Made by a program: the position numbers and the translations under genes. From CAZKRU01 sp964555235 (GTDB taxonomy: Bacteria; Verrucomicrobiota; Verrucomicrobiia; Methylacidiphilales; CAMAQI01): DNA of 10,271 nt. Numbering within the stretch: position 1 is the first letter of the stretch; every line of letters begins with the position of its first letter. This document shows, in pieces, positions 1 through 5,926 of the stretch. The stretch is from positions 1 through 10,271 of the forward strand of contig CAZKRU010000107.1 in the NCBI GenBank assembly GCA_964555235.1. Reading direction: 5' to 3'. Below the pieces are notes generated by a model, which had not been told where the DNA came from, did no database searches, and saw only the letters and a program-made list of their open reading frames with translations.

Positions 1-90
1 TATCGATTCATTAGTTGCGTCGACAAATGAAAGAGGATAAAAAACAAGACTTACGTATGAGAAGATTGTGGCAATTATTAATAATTAAAG

Positions 91-279
91 ATGCGACCCC
101 ATGGCTGCGCCCTGACGGTCATTTTATCGGCCGATAAACCTCCTGCAGGGAAGAAGTTCGAAAAATGGGTTATTGAAGAGGGTACGGCGACCGTTCGCAA
201 AGAGAGTTCTTCCGAGACAACCTTGATGATGCCCAAGGGCAATGTGACAGTGACGGCGACGTACACATCTAGGGAGTAA
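91..279 (+). pseudogene. C-terminal fragment of an InlB-type (divergent B-repeat) surface protein
   Basis: The 62-codon reading frame encodes most of one divergent InlB B-repeat / Listeria-Bacteroides-type bacterial repeat. The match is the segment LSADKPPAGKKFEKWV, a variable middle, and the ending MPKGNVTVTATY. Such repeats occur in tandem in large exported cell-surface proteins, often at the C-terminus. Here the usual first strand (a YTVTV-like segment and a G/S-rich turn) is missing. In-frame stops lie just upstream (28-30, 58-60, 79-81), and the ATG at 91 has no clear ribosome binding site. The TAA at 277-279 comes soon after the last strand, as in a real protein end. I read it as the broken 3' end of a larger gene whose front has been lost or frameshifted. 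A short expressed ORF is possible but less likely. The repeat assignment is fairly sure; the pseudogene status is inferred. Confidence 0.5.
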
Positions 280-394
280 GTTTTCAAAAAGGGTGGAGCA
301 AGAGAAAAGTGTTATGCCTTTGAGCGTTATCGGTTAAGTGTTGCTGGGCTGTAACCCGTTTGCATGATGTAACGTCATTAGTGATACAGATCAG

Positions 395-1651
395 ATGAAG
401 TCGCTTCTCCTTACGGTCGGATTTACTTTAGCTTGGCTTCCAATGGGGTGTTCGAATGACGCACTGGAACGCGAGAGAATTCGTGACGCGATGGCGGCGG
501 CTCAACGCAATCAGAGTGTTCAAGAGGTCGAGCGTTTGAGTCGCGAATATACGAGCCTTCTCGGTTCCTATGCGGGTGTATCTGAGAACGAGGAGAGATT
601 TTTTTCAATTCCAAGCAATGCCACGGTGCTTACGGCTGAGGAGGCCAAGCGCGCGTTTACTCCGATGCTCGAACGATTGGAAAAGGAGGCGTGGTGGACG
701 CAACGCCCGAAGCCGGAGGCGATGTCTTACCCGCTTCGTGCAGTGGCATCCGTGGTCGAGGGATCACTGGCAGCACGTCGGGCGGGCTGTGAGTACCCTG
801 ACCGCTTGCTCAAAGTCGCGCGAGAGGCTTCGGATTTTTTAGTTTGGGCGCAGGAGCAGGGTGGGCGCGGTTGTTTTCCCTACCCGGCCATGCGAGGCAA
901 AGAGGGTCGCGCGGGTGAGCTGGCGGAGCAGGCATTCGTCAAGGCGACGGCACAAGGACGATTGGGTGAGGTGCTTCAGAACGGCTGGTTTATCACCGAT
1001 GACGGCAATGGAGACTTGCAGTTCGACAACGGGCTTGCGGGGGTGGCGGTGCTTCGGTGCTACGAGGCAACTCATGATGAGAAATATCTTCGCTCCGCTC
1101 GCGCGGCAGCAGATTGGGCGGCTGCGGAGCCCGCGGTCAAGAATTGGAATTACAACAGCTTCTCGGTTTTCTTGCTCTCCGAGATGTATCATGTGACGGG
1201 CGAGCGCAAGTACCTTGATGTTGCAAAAGAAAAGGCGCGATTGGGAATTTATCCGGGACAACTCACGGAAGGACCGAATCGAGGACGGTGGAACGATCCT
1301 CACAACGCGCGTCTCGTTTACCACTACATTCTGCTGCGGGGTTTAGCATCGTTAGTCGCCGTCTTGCCGGATGACGACAGCGATTTGCCTCGCGCCCGCG
1401 AGGCGCTCGTGCTCGGCTTGCGTGTTCGTAATGCAGAAATCGTCGAGAAAGGTGTGGCAAATCCTGAATCCGTGTTGGATGCCCTTTCTCGTATTGTGTT
1501 GGCCCCGCGCCTTGCGGCGCTGCCGCCGGAAGCAGGGATCGCCGACGCGCATCGCTCGGTTCTCCGTCTGATCAGCGAAAAGTCTCGTCACGAGAGTATG
1601 CCCATCGCGCCGGGGGCATGGGGTCTCGCTTTGGAGTCACTCAGAAAGTGA
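395..1651 (+). CDS. probable lipoprotein, all-helical (alpha/alpha toroid-like), unknown function
   Basis: 418 residues. The N-terminus has a Lys, a hydrophobic stretch (about residues 4-16) and a cysteine at 19 in the sequence LPMGC. This resembles a signal peptidase II lipobox, although Pro at -3 is unusual, so lipidation is likely but not certain. Residues 20-100 are charged and helical. The rest alternates hydrophobic and polar helices, with a Gly/Asp-rich turn at about 196-213 (GWFITDDGNGDLQFDNG) and a motif near 297-312 (GRWNDPHNARLVYHY). Helical hairpins joined by aromatic and acidic loops are typical of six-hairpin glycosidase-type (alpha/alpha)6 barrels such as polysaccharide lyases, GH88/GH105-like enzymes or C5-epimerases. 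I cannot place it in a named family, and no catalytic pair is certain. The ATG at 395 is chosen because it gives the signal peptide; no strong Shine-Dalgarno precedes it. It stands alone, 115 bases after the InlB-type fragment, and a REP-like palindrome follows it. Confidence 0.75.
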   Translation: MKSLLLTVGFTLAWLPMGCSNDALERERIRDAMAAAQRNQSVQEVERLSREYTSLLGSYAGVSENEERFFSIPSNATVLTAEEAKRAFTPMLERLEKEAWWTQRPKPEAMSYPLRAVASVVEGSLAARRAGCEYPDRLLKVAREASDFLVWAQEQGGRGCFPYPAMRGKEGRAGELAEQAFVKATAQGRLGEVLQNGWFITDDGNGDLQFDNGLAGVAVLRCYEATHDEKYLRSARAAADWAAAEPAVKNWNYNSFSVFLLSEMYHVTGERKYLDVAKEKARLGIYPGQLTEGPNRGRWNDPHNARLVYHYILLRGLASLVAVLPDDDSDLPRAREALVLGLRVRNAEIVEKGVANPESVLDALSRIVLAPRLAALPPEAGIADAHRSVLRLISEKSRHESMPIAPGAWGLALESLRK

Positions 1652-1719
1652 GAGCGGAGTTCGCAGCGGTATTGACTTCTGACTGCAGAGCATTGCTCGG
1701 GTCTGTGCGACGACGCTGC

Positions 1720-1746
1720 GGCGGGTTCATCGAACCCGCCCTACCA
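1720..1746 (-). repeat. REP-like palindrome with GTAG flank, copy 1
   Basis: A perfect 9-base inverted repeat, GGCGGGTTC (1720-1728) and GAACCCGCC (1732-1740), encloses the 3-base loop ATC. CTACCA follows at 1741-1746. Read on the minus strand this is TGGTAG followed directly by the hairpin. That is the layout of bacterial REP elements, in which a conserved GTAG lies at the 5' foot of the palindrome. A second element with the same layout but different stem bases lies at 9461-9487. It sits between the convergent ends of the lipoprotein gene and the desaturase gene and could also act as a transcription end, although no T-run follows on either strand. Confidence 0.6.
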
Positions 1747-1757
1747 AGCATTGTTGA

Positions 1758-2699
1758 TTAAGGTGATTTTTTCGTCGCGAGGCGTTGACGCACGGCTTCT
1801 TCGGCTTCGCGAATCTTTTCATCGGGCACGCGGCGGACATCTGTGACCATTCCGACTTTGTTCAAAAGCCAGACAGTCCACTTCGTCGGATCGAACTGCC
1901 ACGGTTTTACGCCGTTCCGGTAGTCATGTTGAAAGGTGTGGTGGAAGTTGTGGTATCCTTCGCCGAAGGTGACGAGTGCCACAAACCAACTGTCCCGCGC
2001 ACTGACTTTCTCATCGTACGGACGGGTGCCAATGTAATGACAGAGCGAGTTAATGGCGAAGGTGGCATGCTGCACGGCAACGACTCGCAGGAATCCGCCG
2101 ATCAGAAATGCTCCCAAGGCCGTGATCGGACCGCCGACCCACCAACCGAGGAGCGGAGGAAGCACAAAGCTCACCAGAATGGCGATGTTCACAAAGTTGC
2201 GGTGCTGCCACATGACCATCTTGTCCTGAAGCAGATCCTTGGCGTTGTCGAACGGAGGATCAATGCGGAACTTCACAAAGAGCCATCCGATGTGGGCCCA
2301 GAAGAAGCCCTTGTTGATATTGTACGGATCTTCGTCGTGATCGACATGCTTGTGATGCTCACGGTGATCGGTCGTCCACTCAATGGCCGATCCTTCAAAG
2401 GCTGCGGCACCGAAGATCAGCGTAAAGAGCTTCACGGGCCAGCTCGCCTTGAATGAAAGATGTGAGAAGAGACGATGATATCCGAGCGTGATACTGCCTG
2501 CGGTGAACCAGAACATTACCGTGAAGAAGGAGACGTGGAAAAACCAATGGGCCTTGAAATCCTCCCAGTAGTTCATCAGATACCAGGGGACTCCGATCAT
2601 TGCCACCACCGCGGTTCCGACCAGGAACGCGCTGATGTAGTAGTTGATTCGTTTTCCGCTTTTCTTTGCTTCAATTTCCAATAATTCGGCTTCAGTCAT
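1758..2699 (-). CDS. membrane acyl-CoA desaturase, delta-9 / stearoyl-CoA desaturase family
   Basis: 313 residues. Introduces a cis double bond into saturated acyl chains, using O2 and two electrons at a di-iron centre on the cytoplasmic face of the membrane. All the family's metal ligands can be aligned: HRLFSH (H75, H80), HREHH (H112, H115, H116), NSLCH (N217, H221) and YHNFHH (H250, H253, H254). Also present are the typical DHREHHKHVDHDEDPY and GTRPYD segments. Hydrophobic stretches near 21-41, 53-72, 86-104, 168-189 and 191-210 fit the four-helix desaturase topology. There is no fused cytochrome b5 or ferredoxin domain, so a separate electron donor is needed. The ATG at 2699 has GAGG seven bases upstream. 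It is the last gene of a four-gene run, starting 9 bases after the coiled-coil gene, and the Rieske ferredoxin two genes upstream is the obvious candidate donor. Chain length, carrier (CoA or ACP) and exact position specificity cannot be read from sequence. Confidence 0.93.
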   Translation of the reverse strand: MTEAELLEIEAKKSGKRINYYISAFLVGTAVVAMIGVPWYLMNYWEDFKAHWFFHVSFFTVMFWFTAGSITLGYHRLFSHLSFKASWPVKLFTLIFGAAAFEGSAIEWTTDHREHHKHVDHDEDPYNINKGFFWAHIGWLFVKFRIDPPFDNAKDLLQDKMVMWQHRNFVNIAILVSFVLPPLLGWWVGGPITALGAFLIGGFLRVVAVQHATFAINSLCHYIGTRPYDEKVSARDSWFVALVTFGEGYHNFHHTFQHDYRNGVKPWQFDPTKWTVWLLNKVGMVTDVRRVPDEKIREAEEAVRQRLATKKSP

Positions 2700-2708
2700 C
2701 TCAATACC

Positions 2709-2984
2709 TCATGAATTTCTAATTTTTTCTTTTTTCTCTTCAGCTTCCGCTTCCAGACGACGCGTTTGAACTGCCAGCTCCTGCTGGATGGTTCCCGCCT
2801 TTGCCAGATCTCCAGCCGCTTTGGCGGCTTCAATCCCGGCTTGGGCGTACGTCTCGCGTTCGGCGATCTTCGCTTTGTAGATCACTTCGATTTCCTGAAT
2901 CTGCGTTCGCTTCTCATTTGAAATTTTTTTCGTCGGGGCGGATTTTTCCAATCGCTCCATCGCCAATTCATACGATGACTTCAT
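2709..2984 (-). CDS. small conserved coiled-coil protein in the lipid operon, unknown function
   Basis: 91 residues, very rich in Glu, Lys, Ala and Gln. After a short N-terminal motif (MKSSYELAMERLEKSAP, residues 1-17) almost all of it (about 22-90) should form a long charged helix or coiled coil. There is no signal peptide, Cys or membrane segment. The reading frame extends further upstream, but the added part is the antisense-like shadow of the Rieske gene. The ATG at 2984 is chosen because it overlaps the Rieske stop in ATGA, a common sign of translational coupling. I recall similar small proteins starting MK-x-x-YELAMERL in Verrucomicrobia and relatives, without a known role. A scaffold joining the ferredoxin, ACP-dehydratase or desaturase is possible but is only inference from position. 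Confidence 0.82.
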   Translation of the reverse strand: MKSSYELAMERLEKSAPTKKISNEKRTQIQEIEVIYKAKIAERETYAQAGIEAAKAAGDLAKAGTIQQELAVQTRRLEAEAEEKKEKIRNS

Positions 2985-3289
2985 GCGACCTCCACCCAGA
3001 CGGCGCCTTCCCGGATTTCCGCCGGAAACGAGTCGACTTTTTGTGCCGGAATGGAGACACAGGCTCCATCCTTCAATTGAAATTCCCACTGGTGCCAAGG
3101 ACAGACGACGACGCCATCCTGAACAAATCCATCCGTCAACGGAGCGCCGCGATGGGGGCAGACGTTGTCGATGACGAAGAATCCATTCGGTTGGTGAAAG
3201 ACTCCAAACTGACGGCCCGAGGCCTCCACGCAACGACTCTCGCCGACGTTCAGGGCACTGACTTCGAGAAGTTTAATGGATTGGGCCAT
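2981..3289 (-). CDS. Rieske-type [2Fe-2S] ferredoxin
   Basis: 102 residues, essentially one Rieske domain. The cluster ligands are seen as CPH (C44, H46) and CPWH (C63, H66), giving C-x-H-x16-C-x2-H. The surrounding text (NVCPHRGAPLTDGFV and VVCPWHQWEFQLKDG) is typical of soluble Rieske ferredoxins of dioxygenase systems and of NirD-like proteins. There is no signal peptide or membrane anchor, so it acts in the cytoplasm as a one-electron carrier. No nitrite reductase large subunit, ring-hydroxylating oxygenase or reductase gene is in the window. Its operon partners are an ACP-dehydratase (8 bases upstream), a coiled-coil protein (4-base overlap) and a di-iron desaturase. This favours a role as electron donor to the desaturase, which is inference. 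The partner that reduces it must be encoded elsewhere. Confidence 0.93.
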   Translation of the reverse strand: MAQSIKLLEVSALNVGESRCVEASGRQFGVFHQPNGFFVIDNVCPHRGAPLTDGFVQDGVVVCPWHQWEFQLKDGACVSIPAQKVDSFPAEIREGAVWVEVA

Positions 3290-3297
3290 GAGAGTGA

Positions 3298-4182
3298 TCA
3301 GCTTACCGAAGCCAGAGCTTCGTCTGCGGCCGCATGGGAGTGATCCAGTAGAAGGGAATCATCCCCAAACGCCAACATCATCTGATCGACTTGGGCTACT
3401 TTTTCGGAACCGCATTTCACCGTTCCGTGAAAAATCGCCAAAGGCGGACGAATTCGCACCAGCTTCTGTTCCATTTCCAAAACATCGCCCGGTTTTACCT
3501 TCCGGAAAAAACGAGCTCCTTCCATCGATGCAAAAAGGACTTGGGTCGGCTTGACGCATTGGGTCCGGTCCGAGGCGCTTTCCATGAGCCACAAACAGGC
3601 GGCCTGACCGAGTGCTTCAAAAATAATGGAGGCCGGAAAAATGGGGTTATTGCGAAAATGGCCTTCGAGGAAATATTCATCTCCGCGCACGGCATAGGTG
3701 GCCCGCACGACATCCCCTTCGATCTCGGCATCATCCACAAACAAAAAGGGAACTTGTTGTGGGAGGGAGAGCATAACGGCTTGGTGGTTAAACTTCCGGA
3801 GTTCAACCGAGGCCTCGGACTCTCCTTTTGCCTTTCCGGCAAGGTACTTTTTGACGTCGCCCAAGGTTCGGATCTGGCGCATCTGGGAGTCGTCCATCCG
3901 CATGTCGAGTGCTTCCTCAATCGAAAGAACGATTTCGAGCATCGTCAACGAATCGATTGCCAAGTCTTCGGCTAAACGGGTCTCATCGCCGGCATTCTTG
4001 AATTTTGGAATCGACTCCGCAGGGAGATAGCGTTCGATAATGCCCCGAACAATCACTGGAAAATGGCGCGCATCTTCATCCTGGCGATAATGAAGGATCG
4101 CCTGCACGGTTTCATCACTGCAGCGCCGGAAGGAATTCCGGAGCTCGGCGACTTGCTCTTCTGTCAACTTGTTCGATCCCAT
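3298..4182 (-). CDS. acyl carrier protein fused to a FabZ/FabA-like 3-hydroxyacyl-ACP dehydratase
   Basis: 294 residues from the ATG at 4182, which has AGGG five bases upstream; a longer frame to 4269 lacks this and looks non-coding. Three parts are visible. Residues 1-60 are an uncharacterised helical region containing RCSDETVQAILHYRQ. Residues about 65-118 are an acyl carrier domain with the phosphopantetheine site DSL at 77-79 (Ser78). Residues about 130-272 are a hot-dog-fold dehydratase, from LPQQVPFLFVDD through EGHFRNNPIFPASIIFEALGQAACL. The FabZ catalytic pair is kept as H175 and E189. The usual LPHRYPF entry motif is changed to LPQQVPF, and the usual PG after the His loop to PA, so activity or substrate may differ. 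In fatty acid synthesis FabZ dehydrates 3-hydroxyacyl-ACP; a fused ACP suggests a dedicated chain held on its own carrier. It is the first gene of the four-gene lipid operon. Confidence 0.9.
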   Translation of the reverse strand: MGSNKLTEEQVAELRNSFRRCSDETVQAILHYRQDEDARHFPVIVRGIIERYLPAESIPKFKNAGDETRLAEDLAIDSLTMLEIVLSIEEALDMRMDDSQMRQIRTLGDVKKYLAGKAKGESEASVELRKFNHQAVMLSLPQQVPFLFVDDAEIEGDVVRATYAVRGDEYFLEGHFRNNPIFPASIIFEALGQAACLWLMESASDRTQCVKPTQVLFASMEGARFFRKVKPGDVLEMEQKLVRIRPPLAIFHGTVKCGSEKVAQVDQMMLAFGDDSLLLDHSHAAADEALASVS

Positions 4183-4348
4183 AAAAGCCCTGTGTTCTAG
4201 CAGTGGGATTTTGGGGTGTAAATGAAAAAGAACGGCTAGAGCTATGTAATTCAACTCCCTCAAATTCAATTACTTGTGCATCAAAATACGGAAGTGGGGC
4301 TAAGGGGAGGGCCTGCTGGAGTGTGAGCCTTTTTGGGCTTCGTGAGGA

Positions 4349-4528
4349 TTATCCCATCACTTCATCAATGAAGTCGTTCCCTTCCTCTTCAGTCTTGAAG
4401 GAAAATTCTTTGATGATTTTTCCGGTCTCTTCGTTGCGGATGGCAACGTACCAGAGAGGGTCTCCCTTTTTTTGCTCCGGGAGGAGGTCGATTTCTTCGT
4501 TCGGTCTGAGTTGGATTTTTTTACGCAT
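4349..4528 (-). CDS. 59-residue hypothetical protein
   Basis: I do not recognise the family. The protein starts MRKKIQLRPNEEIDLLPEQKK and has a middle beta-rich segment (DPLWYVAIRNEETGKIIKEFSF, residues about 27-48) and an acidic helical end (TEEEGNDFIDEVMG). It should be soluble, acidic and cytoplasmic. The ATG at 4528 is preferred because GGAG lies six bases upstream. An in-frame ATG at 4540 overlaps the stop of the preceding VF530 gene in TAATG and would add four residues by coupled translation. The 11-base gap to the VF530 gene and the shared strand suggest co-transcription. The strand-typed sequence with W, Y and F in regular positions makes a real protein likely. Confidence 0.65.
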   Translation of the reverse strand: MRKKIQLRPNEEIDLLPEQKKGDPLWYVAIRNEETGKIIKEFSFKTEEEGNDFIDEVMG

Positions 4529-4539
4529 GACGGTCTCCA

Positions 4540-4773
4540 TTATTTTGAGGGGCGGAGTTTGTACTCCAAGTACAAATCTTCCACTTTGGTTCGGGCCCAC
4601 GGTGTTTTTCTTAAAAATTTGAGACTGGAGGAGACGCTCGGGTCTTCATTAAAACAATTGATTCGAATCCGGCGGCCCAGATGTTCCCATCCGTAATGCT
4701 CCACCAACTGGAGCAGGATGGCTTCCAAGGTAATTCCGTGCAAGGGATCGCGATGGCTCGGATCGGTCGTCAC
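4540..4773 (-). CDS. VF530 / DUF2132 family small DNA-binding-like protein
   Basis: The C-terminal 77 codons of a longer open frame carry the VF530 family signature nearly end to end: DPLHGITLEAILLQLVEHYGWEHLGRRI, then INCFNEDPSVSSSLKFLRKTPWARTKVEDLYL. Family members are short (about 70-90 residues), and VF530 of Vibrio fischeri is annotated as DNA-binding; the biological role is unknown. The frame stays open to 5115, but the added part runs antisense through cobS and is Arg/His-rich, so it is not accepted. No ATG lies close to the domain. A GTG at 4773 gives VTTDPSHRDPLHG, a natural length for the family, though the AAGAG before it is too near to be a good ribosome binding site. Start uncertain, family assignment strong. 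It precedes the 59-residue gene by 11 bases and is divergent from cobS. Confidence 0.82.
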   Translation of the reverse strand: MTTDPSHRDPLHGITLEAILLQLVEHYGWEHLGRRIRINCFNEDPSVSSSLKFLRKTPWARTKVEDLYLEYKLRPSK

Positions 4774-4827
4774 GCTCTTCGTTATGCCCGTCGGAATTGA
4801 ACGATCAAGGTGAAATTTTTTTGTTCT

Positions 4828-4843
4828 TGAGTTCGTGAGTTCC
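4828..4843 (+). repeat. 16-base direct repeat, copy upstream of cobS
   Basis: TGAGTTCGTGAGTTCC occurs here and again, identical and in the same orientation, at 5740-5755. The unit itself contains GAGTTC twice. The two copies bracket cobS, 47 bases before its ATG and 99 bases after its stop. Both are preceded by a T-run. Confidence 0.6.
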
Positions 4844-4890
4844 CGATCCCTGAGGCTTGACCTTTTCTTGTTTCGTTCAAGGATGGAGGC

Positions 4891-5640
4891 ATGCTCACCG
4901 GATTTTGGACGGCACTGGCGTTGTTGACCCGGATCCCGGTTCCGGAGCGCTACACGTTGATTCCGGCAACTCAGCCGCTCTGGTTTCCGGTGATTGGCAT
5001 GGGAGTGGGGCTGATCCTTGGAATGATTTACGCGGCGGCGCATCTTATGCTGCCGGTTTCTGTGGCGGTTTTGGTGATGATGCTCTTTGGGCTTTGGCTG
5101 ACGGGGGCGATGCACGAAGATGGATTGGCCGATATTGCGGATGCGATGGGGGGAATGACCGTGGAGCGCCGTCGTGAAATTCTCAAAGACAGTCGGCTCG
5201 GATCGTTTGGGGTGCTGGCACTTTTGGCTTACTGGACGTTGAAGTGGCAGCTATTGGTCCTTTTGTTTTCCGAATCAAAAATTCCCCCGCTGTTTTTGAT
5301 GATTCTTTTGGGGGGATGGAGTCGATGGATGCCTTTGCCGGTGTTGCGACGGGTGCCGTTTTTATTTTCTGCAGGAAAAGGATTGGGGGAAGAGTTGGCG
5401 CGGCCGCGAATTACAGGAATTCTACTCCAAGGATTTTTTCTTTTTTTTCTGACAGCGTGGTGGTGCTCGGTTTCTTCGGCCTTGGGGATATTGATCGCAG
5501 CAAGCGGTATTGCTCATGTGCTGGCGCCTCGTTTTTTTCGGAAAATGTTCGAAGGGATCAACGGAGACGGATGTGGGGCGATGGCTGCGACGGGGGAGCT
5601 CCTCTTTCTGCTGGTACTATCTTGCGGTGGAAAATTCTAA
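4891..5640 (+). CDS. cobS: adenosylcobinamide-GDP ribazoletransferase (cobalamin synthase)
   Basis: 249 residues, the normal family length. CobS joins adenosylcobinamide-GDP with alpha-ribazole (or its 5'-phosphate), the last assembly step of cobalamin, in the inner membrane. Family motifs are intact: LLTRIPVP (11-18), HEDGLADIADAMGG (75-88), ILKDSRLGSFG (97-107) and GINGDGCGA (222-230). The acidic residues of HEDGLAD and DGCG are the expected magnesium/substrate site. About six hydrophobic segments (31-50, 55-72, 107-126, 133-150, 178-205, 236-245) fit an integral membrane protein. The ATG at 4891 is preceded by AAGGA at a spacing of seven. No other cobalamin gene is in the window, so the organism either keeps the rest elsewhere or uses it for salvage. 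I saw no cobalamin riboswitch in the 117 bases before it. Confidence 0.95.
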   Translation: MLTGFWTALALLTRIPVPERYTLIPATQPLWFPVIGMGVGLILGMIYAAAHLMLPVSVAVLVMMLFGLWLTGAMHEDGLADIADAMGGMTVERRREILKDSRLGSFGVLALLAYWTLKWQLLVLLFSESKIPPLFLMILLGGWSRWMPLPVLRRVPFLFSAGKGLGEELARPRITGILLQGFFLFFLTAWWCSVSSALGILIAASGIAHVLAPRFFRKMFEGINGDGCGAMAATGELLFLLVLSCGGKF

Positions 5641-5739
5641 CGTGTATGGGTCGTTGCATTGCATTCCCTGATGCAAAATCTGGGTTAATAAAATTTGAAA
5701 CTCAGGAGGGAAGGAGCCGGCGCGCGAGGCCGATTTTTC

Positions 5740-5755
5740 TGAGTTCGTGAGTTCC
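5740..5755 (+). repeat. 16-base direct repeat, copy downstream of cobS
   Basis: Second identical copy of TGAGTTCGTGAGTTCC (first at 4828-4843), 99 bases past the cobS stop in the leader region of the RRM gene. A GC-rich stretch with CGGC/GCCG and a T-run lies just before it. Confidence 0.6.
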
Positions 5756-5820
5756 AGATTTTTAAAATGCGGTTGAATAGGTATAACTCCTTAGAGGGTA
5801 ATTATTTTCAGAAATAAAAA

Positions 5821-5873
5821 TTTGTCGCTTGCCACGTACGGTTTTTTCGGCAACGTGTTGGGCAGCCGACGAA
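5821..5873 (+). promoter_or_regulatory. imperfect hairpin in the leader of the RRM gene
   Basis: The 286 bases between cobS and the RRM gene hold no gene. Within them the arm TTTGTCG (5821-5827) pairs with CGACGAA (5867-5873), with one G-U pair. Inside it CT/AG, GCC/GGC and ACGT/ACGT can also pair around a T-rich loop, giving a long interrupted stem that ends 53 bases before the ATG. Just upstream, TTATTT (5802-5807) and AAATAA (5812-5817) form a small AT-rich inverted repeat. A structured leader would suit post-transcriptional control, as reported for some bacterial cold-regulated RRM genes. No promoter could be fixed by eye. Confidence 0.35.
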
Positions 5874-5926
5874 AAGTAGTCCCGGGTCAGTGCTTGTGGA
5901 GTTCTGTCAGTTGGTATGGAGAAAAT

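Noticed and set aside
27..137. Small ORF of 36 codons (starting MKEDKKQDLRMRRLW)
   Set aside because: It overlaps the InlB-type fragment in another frame, has no family resemblance and no clear ribosome binding site.
839..1324. 161-codon open frame antisense to the lipoprotein gene
   Set aside because: It has no domain resemblance and lies wholly within a well-supported gene on the other strand.
2985..3233. Upstream extension of the coiled-coil gene (83 codons)
   Set aside because: It is the antisense-type shadow of the Rieske gene in another frame, rich in Arg, Gly and Trp. The ATGA overlap start at 2984 explains the gene better.
4325..4340. Hairpin AGCC/GGCT downstream of the 59-residue gene as a terminator
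   Set aside because: The stem is only four to five pairs with no T-run on the minus strand, too weak to call.
4660..4670. tRNA-like T-arm sequence GATTCGAATCC
   Set aside because: It lies inside the VF530 coding sequence, and no acceptor stem, anticodon arm or D-arm surrounds it.
4774..4890. Cobalamin riboswitch before cobS
   Set aside because: The gap is only 117 bases and I saw no B12-box-like conserved core. It contains only short inverted repeats and the 16-base repeat.
4774..5115. Extension of the VF530 frame into cobS
   Set aside because: Composition is Arg/His/Gln-rich as expected from the antisense of a membrane protein gene, and known VF530 proteins are short.
5659..5676. TTGCAT/ATGCAA hairpin after cobS as a terminator
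   Set aside because: Six A/T-rich pairs with no U-tract. It could form by chance.
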